Shown here: piece by piece, positions 44,996 to 54,865 of the stretch
Numbering within the stretch: the stretch's first letter is position 1
How the letters are laid out: the number at the start of each line of letters is the position of its first letter
Assembly: GCA_963664715.2 (NCBI GenBank)
Contig: CAXXUY010000011.1
Location: forward strand, 372,001 to 436,000
DNA length: 64,000 nt
From: JAPOXR01 sp963664715
GTDB taxonomy: Bacteria; Pseudomonadota; Alphaproteobacteria; Rhodobacterales; Rhodobacteraceae
Direction: 5' to 3'
Made by a program: the position numbers and the translations under genes
Notes under the pieces: model-generated
Databases searched by the model: none
Told to the model about the DNA's origin: nothing
What the model saw: only the letters and a program-made list of their open reading frames with translations

Positions 44996-45565
44996 TTGCG
45001 AAAACTACTACTGGCGGTCCTGCTTGCGGGATGTTCGTTCGTGGATTTCGGTCCTCCTTCGAATCTGGATGATGCATGCGCAATCACCCGGGAAAGACCG
45101 AAATGGCATATCCATATGCGTAATGTCGAAAAGAACTATCGCTTGCCGGTATCCGTGCAGATGGCCATTATCTGGCAGGAAAGCAAATTCCAGCAACGGG
45201 CCAAGACGCCCCGAACCTACTTTTTCAAGATCATACCAACGGGTCGACAGTCATCGGCATTCGGATATGCACAGGTGATTGACGGTACATGGGAATGGTA
45301 CCAGGAGCAGACAGGTCGGTACAGTGCAAGTAGAACCGACTTTGGCGACGCAGTCGAGTTCATCGGTTGGTATTCCGACATTACGACCAAGAAACATGGC
45401 GTCAGCAAGTCGGATGCCCGCAACCAGTATCTTGCATACCATGAAGGGCACACCGGGTTCCGGAAACGGAATTACCTGAAGAAACCCTGGCTGATGGACG
45501 TTTCCAAGAAAGTGGCGGCGCAGGCTGGCCGTTATGAACGGCAACTCAGGGGCTGCAGGTTCTGA
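44996..45565 (+). CDS. lytic transglycosylase-like lipoprotein
   Basis: 189 residues from TTG 44996. The leader MRKLLLAVLLAGC makes Cys13 the lipidation site. The SLT-like domain has its catalytic Glu62 in IIWQESKF, followed by SAFGYAQVIDGTWEWYQ and YLAYHEGHTGF, as in membrane-bound murein lytic transglycosylases. It would cut glycan strands of peptidoglycan at the outer membrane. It converges on lolA with a 6-base gap. Confidence 0.9.
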   Translation: MRKLLLAVLLAGCSFVDFGPPSNLDDACAITRERPKWHIHMRNVEKNYRLPVSVQMAIIWQESKFQQRAKTPRTYFFKIIPTGRQSSAFGYAQVIDGTWEWYQEQTGRYSASRTDFGDAVEFIGWYSDITTKKHGVSKSDARNQYLAYHEGHTGFRKRNYLKKPWLMDVSKKVAAQAGRYERQLRGCRF

Positions 45566-45571
45566 CTACCG

Positions 45572-46243
45572 TCAGTTGTCATCGGCATGACGACTGACTT
45601 CGAGTTCTATGTCAAACATGGCCGGACTCAGTTCCAGGCCGGTACCAAGACTGTCGAACCGGACATGTGTACGGTTTCCGAACTCGTCGATTACAGTCCA
45701 GCCATCCAGTTGGAGAGGTTCGTTCCGGAAGCTCAGTATCAACGATCCGGAGTATTCGTCTGAAGGGCTCTGGAGGTGCAGTTCGCTATGGCCTTGAGCG
45801 GTCACGAACCGGGGGTCAAGCCGTTCGTCCGTAAGATCTATGTGGTCCTTGAGCAGCAGGTAGAGCGGTGTTCTTCGCAGCGGAAACAACTGGGGGCTTG
45901 TATTTGACTTGCGATCGATAATCGCGATGCGGCGGCTGCTGGCAATGATCAGGCCCGTATCAGGCGGATCGTATTCCAGCCGTGCTCGCCATGGTCGCTT
46001 CACGACCAGAGTACCATTCGACAGGGTCCCGTCGGAATTGATCTGGGTAAACCGCGCCCAGGCAGATGAGAGACCATTCAGATAGGCAGACAACCTTTCA
46101 ACCGTAACCGGTTCTGCCTGTTCGACGACGACTTCTTCGGTCTCCTCCGCGATTTCCGTTTGTGCGCCGACCGGTACCGCACACATCAGCAAGACGAGGA
46201 TCGCGCTACGGCAATTCCTGAAGCCCGCCCGCATGTAGTTCAT
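45572..46243 (-). CDS. lolA: outer-membrane lipoprotein carrier LolA
   Basis: 223 residues from ATG 46243, which overlaps the ftsK stop by one base (TAATG). A signal peptide ends near VPVGAQ. The LolA-type beta half-barrel follows (SSAWARFTQINSDGTLSNGTLVVKRPWRARLEYDPP ... IIDRKSN ... PLYLLLKD). LolA carries lipoproteins across the periplasm. A second ATG three codons on (46234) is possible. It has an acidic linker EETEEVVVEQAEP between signal and domain. Confidence 0.9.
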   Translation of the reverse strand: MNYMRAGFRNCRSAILVLLMCAVPVGAQTEIAEETEEVVVEQAEPVTVERLSAYLNGLSSAWARFTQINSDGTLSNGTLVVKRPWRARLEYDPPDTGLIIASSRRIAIIDRKSNTSPQLFPLRRTPLYLLLKDHIDLTDERLDPRFVTAQGHSELHLQSPSDEYSGSLILSFRNEPLQLDGWTVIDEFGNRTHVRFDSLGTGLELSPAMFDIELEVSRHADDN

Positions 46244-48843
46244 TATTCGGGTATCAGGATTTCTCTTTTGCCGACATGGTTTGGCGCGCTGACCAGACCT
46301 TCCTCTTCCATTCTCTCGACGAGACGTGCTGCCTTGTTGTAGCCAATGCCAAGCTTCCTCTGAATGTATGAAGTCGAACATTTGCGGTCATTTCTGATGA
46401 TCTGCACGGCAATATCATATTGCTCGTCGTCTGACGATGTGTTTCCGCCAAGCCCCAGGATCTGGTTGATGCTGTTTTCCTTGGCCTCGTCAGGTCCCTC
46501 CAAGATTTCGGTCAGGTAATCTGGCGCACCCTGTTCCTTGAGGTGACCCACCACCATCTCGACCTCGGAGTCATCCACGAATGGGCCGTGCACGCGTGTT
46601 ATCTTGCTTCCTCCCGACATGAGCAACATGTCGCCGCATCCGAGAAGCTGTTCGGCGCCTTGTTCGCCAAGCACGGTGCGGCTGTCGATCTTCGATGCGA
46701 CCTGGAAAGATGCACGCGTCGGAATGTTGGCCTTGATTGTGCCGGTGATGACGTCAACCGACGGACGCTGGGTTGCAAGCACGACATGAATTCCGGATGC
46801 CCGGGCCATCTGTGCCAGTCTCTGGATGCACGCCTCGATCTCCTTGCCGGCAGCCATCATCAGGTCAGCCATCTCGTCGACCACGACAACGATGTAGGGC
46901 AGTGTTTCAGGCTCCTTCACCTCTTCGACAATGATGGGTTCGCCGGTCGTCTGGTCGAATCCTGATTGAACCGTCCGTGTGAATTTCTGGCCGTTGGCTT
47001 GAGCTTCACGCATGCGATCATTGTAGGTGCTCAACTTCCGTACGCCCATTTTCGACATCTTCCGGTAGCGGCTTTCCATCTCCGCAACGACCCATTTCAG
47101 GACAAATACCGCCTGCTTCGGGTCCGTGACCACCGGAGAAAGCAGGTTCGGGATTCCGTCATAAACACTCAGTTCGAGCATTTTCGGATCGATCATGATC
47201 ATCCGGCATTCGTCGGGGGACTGCCGATACAGCAGACTCAGGATCATCGTATTGATGGCCACTGATTTTCCGGATCCGGTGGTTCCGGCGATCAGCAAGT
47301 GCGGCATTGTTGCCAGGTCGACAATCATCGGCTGGCCTCCAATGTCCTTTCCAAGCGCAATTGGCAGGTCCAAGCTCGAGTCAGTGAAACTGGGGTCGGA
47401 GAGCATTTCACGAAGATAGACGGTCTCACGGTGGTTGTTGGGAAGCTCGATTCCAATGATCTGCTTGCCCGGAACCGTTGAAATCCTGGCGGAAATCGCC
47501 GACATGTTCCTCGCGATGTCGTCCGAGAGCCCAATGACACGGCTTGCCTTGAGGCCGGGCTCCGGCAGCAACTCATAAAGGGTAACCACCGGTCCCGGAT
47601 GCACGGCCTCGATCGTTCCGTTCACGCCGTAATCCTCGAGAACCTCCCTCAGCCTGGTGGCACTTTCCTTCAGCGAATCGTATCCGACCTGCTCGAGGCG
47701 AGCCTTGGCCGGCGGTTGAAGCAGGTCGATCGAGGGCAACTCGTAGGTGTCTTCTCCCGCGTTGCTGACCGTTGTTTTCTGACGCACGGTCCGCCGCTTT
47801 GATTTGCGGCCGGAGACGACCGGTTGGTCTTCGTGCTGCAACTCGGTACTTTCAGCAGGCTCGTCGTCGAGCAGGTCTTCAGACTGGTGGTCAGCGATTC
47901 GCCTGGTAATGGGCGGTTCTGAAACGCCCCGGACTATCCGGGATCTGCCACTGCTATCGATCGTTTCAATTTCCGTGTTTCTTCCACGTTGCATGGATGT
48001 GAGCAAACGCCACATCATCGGAGATTTCTCGCGCGGTTTATCGCGCGGTTGTCCGGCGTTGCCAGCGTCTTTCCCGGAACTCGCCACGGCAGTCTGACCA
48101 TCAGTTGTCAAACCGTTCGTCACTATGGTGTCGGTGCGGACATCCCGCCGCGTTGCCAGTGGACCGATAACCGAACCGGGCCGAGACTTGTTGGCCGCCT
48201 GTCGTGACTTGATTGATGCAACCTTCCTTCGACGTTCGCGGCGGGACCTCGAAAACAGCCCTGCAAGACCAGCCAGCTCCTCAAGGGTCACGCCCAGAGC
48301 CAGAAATGAAAACAGGAAAACTGCCCCGCCCGAGACGTAACTTGAAACCGCCTCACCGTGTTCGACTCCCGCCGGCCAGGAATAGACGATTGCGCTCAGG
48401 GCAGTTTCTCCAAACATTCCGCCGATGCCGAAGCCATGTGGCCAGCTCTCAGGCGGTGTCAGGATGGTCAGGTGAACGGAGACCGAGACAATCAGGAAGG
48501 GAAGATAAAGGAGTCGATTCAGGAAACGATCATCTCCGATATGTGACATGAAACGAAAGGCCCAGATCGCCAGAAAGATCACGAAGCCCCAGGAGCTCAG
48601 GCCAATGATCAACATGAGCGGGCTGGCGATGGCGGCACCGGTCTCACCCAGGAAATTCTGCACCGGATTGTCATTTGCGGTGAACAGCCCGGGATCGGAA
48701 GCCGAATATGTGCCCAGCAATATGGCGAACGCGACGCAGGCTGCCAGCATGATGACGCCAAGCACTTCCTTGCTCCGCTGCTCGATGATCGTGCGCGAGT
48801 GGCTGTCAACCAGCGGACCGCGTTGTCTTGCCTCGAATGTCAT
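46243..48843 (-). CDS. ftsK: DNA translocase FtsK
   Basis: 866 residues. FtsK anchors at the division septum and pumps DNA to resolve chromosomes. The N terminus has four membrane helices (from VIMLAACVAFAILLGTYSASDP), a hydrophilic linker of about 200 residues, the alpha/beta RecA-type motor with Walker A GTTGSGKS near residue 517 and a Walker B in IVVVVDEMADLM, and a C-terminal gamma winged helix (CSTSYIQRKLGIGYNKAARLVERMEEEGLV) that reads KOPS sites. The start overlaps the aminotransferase stop by four bases. Confidence 0.97.
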   Translation of the reverse strand: MTFEARQRGPLVDSHSRTIIEQRSKEVLGVIMLAACVAFAILLGTYSASDPGLFTANDNPVQNFLGETGAAIASPLMLIIGLSSWGFVIFLAIWAFRFMSHIGDDRFLNRLLYLPFLIVSVSVHLTILTPPESWPHGFGIGGMFGETALSAIVYSWPAGVEHGEAVSSYVSGGAVFLFSFLALGVTLEELAGLAGLFSRSRRERRRKVASIKSRQAANKSRPGSVIGPLATRRDVRTDTIVTNGLTTDGQTAVASSGKDAGNAGQPRDKPREKSPMMWRLLTSMQRGRNTEIETIDSSGRSRIVRGVSEPPITRRIADHQSEDLLDDEPAESTELQHEDQPVVSGRKSKRRTVRQKTTVSNAGEDTYELPSIDLLQPPAKARLEQVGYDSLKESATRLREVLEDYGVNGTIEAVHPGPVVTLYELLPEPGLKASRVIGLSDDIARNMSAISARISTVPGKQIIGIELPNNHRETVYLREMLSDPSFTDSSLDLPIALGKDIGGQPMIVDLATMPHLLIAGTTGSGKSVAINTMILSLLYRQSPDECRMIMIDPKMLELSVYDGIPNLLSPVVTDPKQAVFVLKWVVAEMESRYRKMSKMGVRKLSTYNDRMREAQANGQKFTRTVQSGFDQTTGEPIIVEEVKEPETLPYIVVVVDEMADLMMAAGKEIEACIQRLAQMARASGIHVVLATQRPSVDVITGTIKANIPTRASFQVASKIDSRTVLGEQGAEQLLGCGDMLLMSGGSKITRVHGPFVDDSEVEMVVGHLKEQGAPDYLTEILEGPDEAKENSINQILGLGGNTSSDDEQYDIAVQIIRNDRKCSTSYIQRKLGIGYNKAARLVERMEEEGLVSAPNHVGKREILIPE

Positions 48844-50039
48844 GACAGATATGCTCCTTGTTTCCTGATTACTTCCCGAATTTTCGGGAGGCCCACTTCA
48901 AGCTCGGCTTCATCCGCGACGAGCGCAACGCGTATGTAGCGCTGTCCGGGATTGCTGCCATCCACCACGCGGCCAAGATATGCCCCCGGAAGAACGCGGA
49001 CTCCGGCCTCCGACCAGAGCTTCAGCGCAGTCTCTTCTCCGTCGCCGGAGTAAAGCCAAAGGAAAAAACCGCCGTCAGGGCTACGATAGCCCTTCACGTC
49101 CTTGAACACCTGGTCCGCGATATCGAATTTACGGCCGTATCGCCGTCGATTCTGCTCGACATGCACTTCATCACCCCAGGCAGCAGCCGACGCCGCCTGC
49201 AGCGGTGCAGGCATCGAGGGCGCCGAGTATTCTCTCAGCTTCTTCATTTGCTTCATTGTCTTGCGTCCTGTCACCATGAACCCGGAACGAAGTCCCGGCA
49301 GGTTCGAACGTTTCGACAGGGAATTGAATGCGACGACCCTCTCCCGTTTGACGCCTGCTTTCTCTGCGACCTCGAGTATTCCTGTTGGCGGCTGAGAGCG
49401 GTAGATTTCCGAATAGCACTCATCCGCCAGCACCCGGAAACCATGCAGTTCAGCCAGTGACAGCAATCGCAACAGGTAGTCATTTGATGCCACTGCTCCT
49501 TCAGGATTCGAAGGGGAACACACGAAGGCGAGTGAGGTCCGTGCAAGAATGTCCTGCGGCAATGACTCGAAATCCGGAAGAAACCCGGTTTCCCTGACAG
49601 CAGGCACGTAGACCGGTTCGGCACCGGCGGCCACGGTACCGGCAGCATAGACCTGGTAAAACGGATTCGGGATGAGTACACAGGGCGCCTGGCCGTTCTT
49701 GGATTCCGGGACAAGCCACAAGCAGGCATTGAACAGGCCTTCCCGTGTTCCGTTCAGAATGATGATTTCCTTCTCCGGGTCGACATTGACCGAGTAGCGC
49801 CTGTCGATCCATCCGGAAACGGCGGAGAGCAATTCCAATGTTCCCATGGTTGGCGGATAGCGCCCAAGCCCTGCCCTCTGCTCGGCAATGGACTGAAAAA
49901 TCCATTCCGGAAACTCATGCCTCGGATTGCCGACGGAAAGATCGATCACCTCTCCTCCGGCTCGCCTGCCCTTGAGGAGCTTGCGTAACCGCGAGAAAGG
50001 ATATTCCGGCAGCACTGAAAACCGCTCTGGGAAACCCAT
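48840..50039 (-). CDS. class I/II aminotransferase (succinyldiaminopimelate aminotransferase DapC-like)
   Basis: 399 residues of fold type I. PLP is held by Lys243 in NSLSKRSNLPGLRSGF; CSPSNPEGA, LADECYSEIYR and the C-terminal RYIRVALVADE (substrate Arg) match the DapC-type subgroup that makes N-succinyl-diaminopimelate. The gene is directly upstream of ftsK, as often in related genomes. Substrate assignment is by family resemblance only. Confidence 0.87.
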   Translation of the reverse strand: MGFPERFSVLPEYPFSRLRKLLKGRRAGGEVIDLSVGNPRHEFPEWIFQSIAEQRAGLGRYPPTMGTLELLSAVSGWIDRRYSVNVDPEKEIIILNGTREGLFNACLWLVPESKNGQAPCVLIPNPFYQVYAAGTVAAGAEPVYVPAVRETGFLPDFESLPQDILARTSLAFVCSPSNPEGAVASNDYLLRLLSLAELHGFRVLADECYSEIYRSQPPTGILEVAEKAGVKRERVVAFNSLSKRSNLPGLRSGFMVTGRKTMKQMKKLREYSAPSMPAPLQAASAAAWGDEVHVEQNRRRYGRKFDIADQVFKDVKGYRSPDGGFFLWLYSGDGEETALKLWSEAGVRVLPGAYLGRVVDGSNPGQRYIRVALVADEAELEVGLPKIREVIRKQGAYLS

Positions 50040-50176
50040 GACTAGCCTCGAATTCCGGGATCGTCTCGTCCCGTTCGGTCTCAGACTATTGAAATTGCTT
50101 GCAAAGGTAAAGCCCTGCCTGCGAATTCCTGATCAGCGGCAAGAAATGGATGTGTCTTTTTTGCAAGAATCCGGCC

Positions 50177-51508
50177 CTATTTGAGGGCCTTTTCGACCTC
50201 CAGACCAATCTTGAGCAGACCCGCCTCGTCATACGGACGACCCAACAGCATGACACCCGCAGAAGGCACCCCTGTGGGCAATGTGAGTGCGGTGGTCTCC
50301 ATCAGGTTCCCGATTCGGGTGTTCCGCAGCGCCAGCAGGTTCTCGGTGGCATGGAAGTCACTGTCTTCGAGGAGCCGGTCCTTGTCGGGTGGAAGAATGG
50401 GGCTGGTCGGCGCAAGAACGGCATCGAAACCGGAAACCGCCAGGCGAAACTCCTGTCGTAACCCGTACAGCTGGCTCCATGCCTTCACGTAGTCCGTGCC
50501 CGAATAGGCCAATCCTGCAGTGAACCGCTTTCGGACTTCGCTGAACATCAATTCAGGATTGGTCTGGATCACATCCATCCACTGCCCTGCCGCCTCGACG
50601 CCGTAGAGGCAACCCGACAGTTTCCACGCCTTGTCGACGGCATCGATCGATCGAACCGTGACCCTTGCCCCCATGCCCCTGACTGCTTCAACCGCATTCG
50701 TGAATCCTCGCAGGGGCTCTTCGCGGACCCCATCCATGGCATTTTCGAGCACCAGGAATCGCATCCTGTCCATCCTGGCTCCCGCCAGGTCCGGTGGATC
50801 AGGATTTCCGGAGAGTGCCGACAGAATCGCACTGGCATCTTCCACATTCCGGGCCAACGGACCAACGGTATCAAATCGTTTGCAAAGCGGAACGACGCCG
50901 TCCAGAGGTAGAAGTCCTGAAGTCGTCTTGAGGCCGACGAGGTCGTTGAAGACCGCCGGTACTCTGACTGATCCTCCCGTATCCGACCCGATCCCGGCCG
51001 CCGCCAGGCCATACGCCACCGATGCCGCGGCGCCCGAGGACGACCCACCGGCGACCGCATTCCGGTTGTTCACGCAACGTGGCGTCCCGGTTACCGGATT
51101 CAGTCCCAATCCGGAGAACGCGAACTCGCTGAGATGCGTCTTCCCCAGGCACACCAATCCGAGCGCAGTCGCCCGGTACAGGACTTCCGCATCCTGAGCC
51201 GGAATCCGGTCTTTGAGGAGCAGGGTGCCAGCTTCGGTTCTCGTCCCGGCAGTATCAAAGATGTCCTTCCAGGAAATCGGCACTCCATCAAGAAGTGACA
51301 GCCGCATCCCCTTGCCAGCCCGGCGTGAGGCAGCCTCGGCCTCCGAATGAGCGCGTTCCAACGTCACGCGTGCAAAGATGTCATTCTTGTCCGGGCAGTC
51401 CTCGATACAGCCAAGGAACGTCCCGACGAGATCCACGGGATCGATTTCCCCACGGCCAATCATCCTTCCCAATTCGCAGGCACCCAAACGGGTCCAGTCC
51501 TTGCTCAT
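50177..51508 (-). CDS. amidase-signature family enzyme
   Basis: 443 residues. The Ser-cisSer-Lys triad can be seen: Lys in GVPISWKDIFDTAG, cis-Ser in GGSSSGAAASVAYGLA, nucleophile Ser in GSDTGGSVRVPA. This is a cytosolic amide hydrolase; no GatB/GatC neighbours, so not GatA. Substrate is unknown. It lies upstream of the aminotransferase on the same strand with a gap of about 140 bases. Confidence 0.92.
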   Translation of the reverse strand: MSKDWTRLGACELGRMIGRGEIDPVDLVGTFLGCIEDCPDKNDIFARVTLERAHSEAEAASRRAGKGMRLSLLDGVPISWKDIFDTAGTRTEAGTLLLKDRIPAQDAEVLYRATALGLVCLGKTHLSEFAFSGLGLNPVTGTPRCVNNRNAVAGGSSSGAAASVAYGLAAAGIGSDTGGSVRVPAVFNDLVGLKTTSGLLPLDGVVPLCKRFDTVGPLARNVEDASAILSALSGNPDPPDLAGARMDRMRFLVLENAMDGVREEPLRGFTNAVEAVRGMGARVTVRSIDAVDKAWKLSGCLYGVEAAGQWMDVIQTNPELMFSEVRKRFTAGLAYSGTDYVKAWSQLYGLRQEFRLAVSGFDAVLAPTSPILPPDKDRLLEDSDFHATENLLALRNTRIGNLMETTALTLPTGVPSAGVMLLGRPYDEAGLLKIGLEVEKALK

Positions 51509-51745
51509 TCGCCATTCTCCAAGTCAGGTAACCGATTAGGTACGGAACGATCAGGCATTCGACAATCCCAAATCTGCGTCGGGCGACCGGAATTCAGCAG
51601 GTGATCGGAGCCGGGACACGGCTGTTCCGGCGAGACTTTCCTGCAATGCAATTCCAGCTTGCAACCACCTGACCTTGCATTCAAGAATCATGGGATCCAG
51701 GAGCACGGAACTGACCGATCCCAAAAAATGAACTGGTATTGACAC

Positions 51746-53410
51746 ATGAGTTACGATTTCGACCTGGGCTCATTTCACCGGCCCGTAACCACCTGCGACG
51801 CAGACGCCCAGACCTGGTTTAATCGCGGACTTGCCTGGACCTACGGTTTCAATCACGAGGAAGCCGTCGCCTGTTTCAGGAAAGCCGCCAATGCTGACCC
51901 GGAATGCGCGATGGCATATTGGGGCATTTCCTACGCGATTGGCCCCAACTACAACAAGCAATGGGAAGCCTTTGACGAGCTGGATGCCGCCAATTCCCTG
52001 ATGGAGGCATACGACAATGCCGAAAGGGCTTCTGCATTATCGGACAGGTGCAGCAGGGCCGAGGCCGGTCTGATTGAAGCACTCAAGGCCAGGTATCCGG
52101 CAAGGGAACCGGCCGAAGACATGACTCCCTGGAACGATGCATATGCCGCGGCGATGCGCCTGGTCTACAATGAGAATCCGGAAGATGTGGATGTTGAGGC
52201 ACTCTTTGCCGAGGCTCTCATGAACAGGACGCCCTGGGAACTCTGGGATCTCAAGACCGGCACTGTTGCCGAAGGCGCGGATACCCTGGAAGCACGAACT
52301 GTCCTGGAATCTGCCATCGGCCGCCTCGTTGAATCGGGAAGCCCGGGGCATCCGGGCTTGCTTCACATGTATATTCACCTCATGGAGATGTCCCCGACAC
52401 CGGAGCTGGCACTGAATGCGGCCGACGGACTGCGGGGGCTTGTGCCGGATTCGGGTCACCTCCAGCACATGGCCACCCATATCGACTCGATCTGCGGCGA
52501 CTACGTCAATGTCGTACGATCAAACAGCGAAGCGGTCCGGTCGGACAGGCGCTACTACGAGAAGGAAGGCGCCCTCAACTTCTACACGCTCTACCGCTGC
52601 CACAATTTCCACTTCAAGATCTACGGCGCCATGTTTCTGGGCCAGTACCGGACTGCGATCAATACCTGTGAGGAAATGATTGCCACGCTTCCCGAGGAAC
52701 TTCTTGTCGTGGAGTCGCCTCCGATGGCTGACTGGGTCGAGGCGTTCATACCGGTAAAGCAACACGTGCTGGTCAGGTTCGGTCGATGGAAGGACATCCT
52801 GCAACAGACGCTGCATGATAGCCGAGGTATTTTCTGCGTCACCAACGCGACGATACTCTATGCACGCGCCGTTGCGCATGCCTCGCTCCAGAACCCGCAG
52901 GCGGCACGGAACGAGGCGGAGGCATTCGAGGAAGCTGTCGCGCTTGTGCCGGACAGCCGGTACCTGTTCAACAATTCCTGCCAGGATATTCTTGCGATTG
53001 CGAGAGAGATGATGCTGGGAGAAATCCTCTACCGGGAAGATTCATTCGAGGAAGCGTTCGCGCACCTCCGAAGGGCTGTGGAGCTTGATGACAACCTTCC
53101 CTATGACGAGCCTTGGGGTTGGATGCAGCCTGCCCGGCATGCGCTAGGCGCGCTGCTTATGGAACAGGAACGATTGGAGGAGGCCTGCGAGGTCTACGAG
53201 ACTGACCTTGGCCTGAACCAGGTACTTAGCCCTTCATGCCGGCACCCCGACAACATCTGGAGCCTTGCCGGTTACCACGAATGCCTGACGAGGCTGGGAC
53301 GGCAAGAATTGGCAGGACAGATCGGGCAGCGGCTCGTTCTTGCCCGCGCACGCGCCGACATTCCCGTCTCAGCCTCGTGTTTCTGCCGGCTGTCGGCACA
53401 GCCGGTTTGA
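51746..53410 (+). CDS. tetratricopeptide-repeat protein
   Basis: 554 residues, soluble, with degenerate TPR units from the N terminus (WFNRGLAWTYGFNHEEAVACFRKAANADP) to the C terminus (GEILYREDSFEEAFAHLRRAVELD, HALGALLMEQERLEEACEVYETDL). No signal peptide, membrane segment or enzymatic motif was noticed. The central MNRTPWELWDLKTG and HMYIHLMEMSPTPELAL segments resemble a group of TPR proteins of unknown function. Starts at ATG 51746, 16 bases before the UbiH-like gene downstream. Confidence 0.85.
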   Translation: MSYDFDLGSFHRPVTTCDADAQTWFNRGLAWTYGFNHEEAVACFRKAANADPECAMAYWGISYAIGPNYNKQWEAFDELDAANSLMEAYDNAERASALSDRCSRAEAGLIEALKARYPAREPAEDMTPWNDAYAAAMRLVYNENPEDVDVEALFAEALMNRTPWELWDLKTGTVAEGADTLEARTVLESAIGRLVESGSPGHPGLLHMYIHLMEMSPTPELALNAADGLRGLVPDSGHLQHMATHIDSICGDYVNVVRSNSEAVRSDRRYYEKEGALNFYTLYRCHNFHFKIYGAMFLGQYRTAINTCEEMIATLPEELLVVESPPMADWVEAFIPVKQHVLVRFGRWKDILQQTLHDSRGIFCVTNATILYARAVAHASLQNPQAARNEAEAFEEAVALVPDSRYLFNNSCQDILAIAREMMLGEILYREDSFEEAFAHLRRAVELDDNLPYDEPWGWMQPARHALGALLMEQERLEEACEVYETDLGLNQVLSPSCRHPDNIWSLAGYHECLTRLGRQELAGQIGQRLVLARARADIPVSASCFCRLSAQPV

Positions 53411-53425
53411 AGACCCGGGATTGAA

Positions 53426-54652
53426 ATGCGAATGGACAGCGACATCGCAATCTGCGGCGGAGGCATCGTTGGCAGTTCACTCGCGCTTGCACTGGCGCGG
53501 GAGGGATTGTCCGTCCTCCTTTTCGACATGTCGCCTGCCCCAGCCCGGGGATCTGCCGGGTCCGACAGGAGGGCCTTTGCCCTGTCGCTGTCCTCCTGCC
53601 GATTGCTCGATACACTTGGACTTGCAGACCTGCTTCGCAAGCGCGGACAGGCAGTGCGCTCCGTCAGCATTTCCGATGGCCGGGCCGGGCAAGGAGCCGG
53701 CCCGGCGGTGCTTGGATTCGATGCCGGTGAAATCCAGGAAGACTCACTGGGATGCGTGATCGAAGACCGGCACCTGCGTTCCGGACTGATCGGTCTCGTG
53801 AAGCATCAGCCAGGAATCACGCATCTGACTGCGGCAGCCGTGTCAGACTGCCGGGTCGAATCCTCCGGAGTAATGGTGTTGTTGACATCCGGCCGTCAAT
53901 ACAGGGCCCGAGTCGTGGCGGGGTGCGACGGGCGAAACGGAACCGTGGCCCGGTGTGTCAGCCCGCCCCGGCTGATGAAGGATTACGGTCAGTCTGCACT
54001 GGTTTGCACCATCGAACACGAACTGCCTCATGAGGGAGTTGCCCATCAGTTCTTCATGCCGCCCGGCCCGCTGGCAATCCTGCCGCTTCCCGGATGCACA
54101 TCTTCAGTCGTATGGACAGAATCCACCGCCGAGGTCGACAGGCTCGTCTCCCTGCCGGAAGCCGGGTTCATCAGCGAACTCCAGCCCCGTTTCGGCGACT
54201 TTCTCGGCAGGCTGCGACTTGTGGGCAACCGGTTTGCCTGGCCTCTCTCCCTGTCACTGGCCGAGAGCATTGCAGCACCTCGCCTGGTTCTCGTGGGGGA
54301 AGCAGCACACGGATTCCATCCGCTTGCCGGCCAGGGACTGAATGTCGGATTGCGGGACGCCGCCGCCCTGGCCGAAATCCTCGTCCAGGCAACCCGCCGA
54401 GGCGAAGACTCAGGAAACCTCGCCGTGCTCCGCCGGTACCAGGAGTGGCGACGGGTCGATGCGGCATCGCTTGCGGTTGCGACAGATTTCTTCAACTGGA
54501 TCTACTCCAATGACAGCGACTTCCTCCGGACCATTCGCGGAATTGGGATGTTCATGGTCAGGGGAGCACCCTGGCTGAAGAGGTCGTTGATCAGGGAAGC
54601 TGCGGGACTATCCGGTTCATTGCCGCGCCTCGTATCCGGAAGACCGCTCTGA
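53426..54652 (+). CDS. UbiH/COQ6-family FAD-dependent monooxygenase
   Basis: 408 residues. FAD-binding GGGIVGSSLALALAREG at the N terminus, a DG-type motif region CDGRNGTVARC, and GEAAHGFHPLAGQGLNVGLRDAAAL near residue 290 are the marks of aromatic-ring hydroxylases in ubiquinone synthesis. Which ring position it hydroxylates cannot be told. ATG 53426 is used; an ATG two codons later is possible. Confidence 0.92.
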   Translation: MRMDSDIAICGGGIVGSSLALALAREGLSVLLFDMSPAPARGSAGSDRRAFALSLSSCRLLDTLGLADLLRKRGQAVRSVSISDGRAGQGAGPAVLGFDAGEIQEDSLGCVIEDRHLRSGLIGLVKHQPGITHLTAAAVSDCRVESSGVMVLLTSGRQYRARVVAGCDGRNGTVARCVSPPRLMKDYGQSALVCTIEHELPHEGVAHQFFMPPGPLAILPLPGCTSSVVWTESTAEVDRLVSLPEAGFISELQPRFGDFLGRLRLVGNRFAWPLSLSLAESIAAPRLVLVGEAAHGFHPLAGQGLNVGLRDAAALAEILVQATRRGEDSGNLAVLRRYQEWRRVDAASLAVATDFFNWIYSNDSDFLRTIRGIGMFMVRGAPWLKRSLIREAAGLSGSLPRLVSGRPL

Positions 54653-54682
54653 AACGGAGTCGGGAGAAGCCGCAGCGGTGTC

Positions 54683-54865
54683 TCAGTCGAGTTCGCGCGC
54701 TTCGTCTGCCAGCATGATCGGAATGCCATTGCGGATGGGGAAGGCAAGTCGAGCGGCTTTGGAAACCAGTTCGTTCGCCTCCCTGTCGTAGGTCAAGGTT
54801 GCATGAGTAACCGGACAAACCAGTGACTCGAGCATTTTCCGGTCGATCTTGTCCTTTTCGTTCAT
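54683..54865 (-). CDS. Trm112 family protein
   Basis: 60 residues: LESLVCPVTHATLTYDREANELVSKAARLAFPIRNGIPIML. This is the small Trm112 fold, which activates methyltransferases; one zinc-type Cys pair is replaced (CPVT), as in many bacterial members. Its start overlaps the LON-domain gene stop by four bases. Confidence 0.9.
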   Translation of the reverse strand: MNEKDKIDRKMLESLVCPVTHATLTYDREANELVSKAARLAFPIRNGIPIMLADEARELD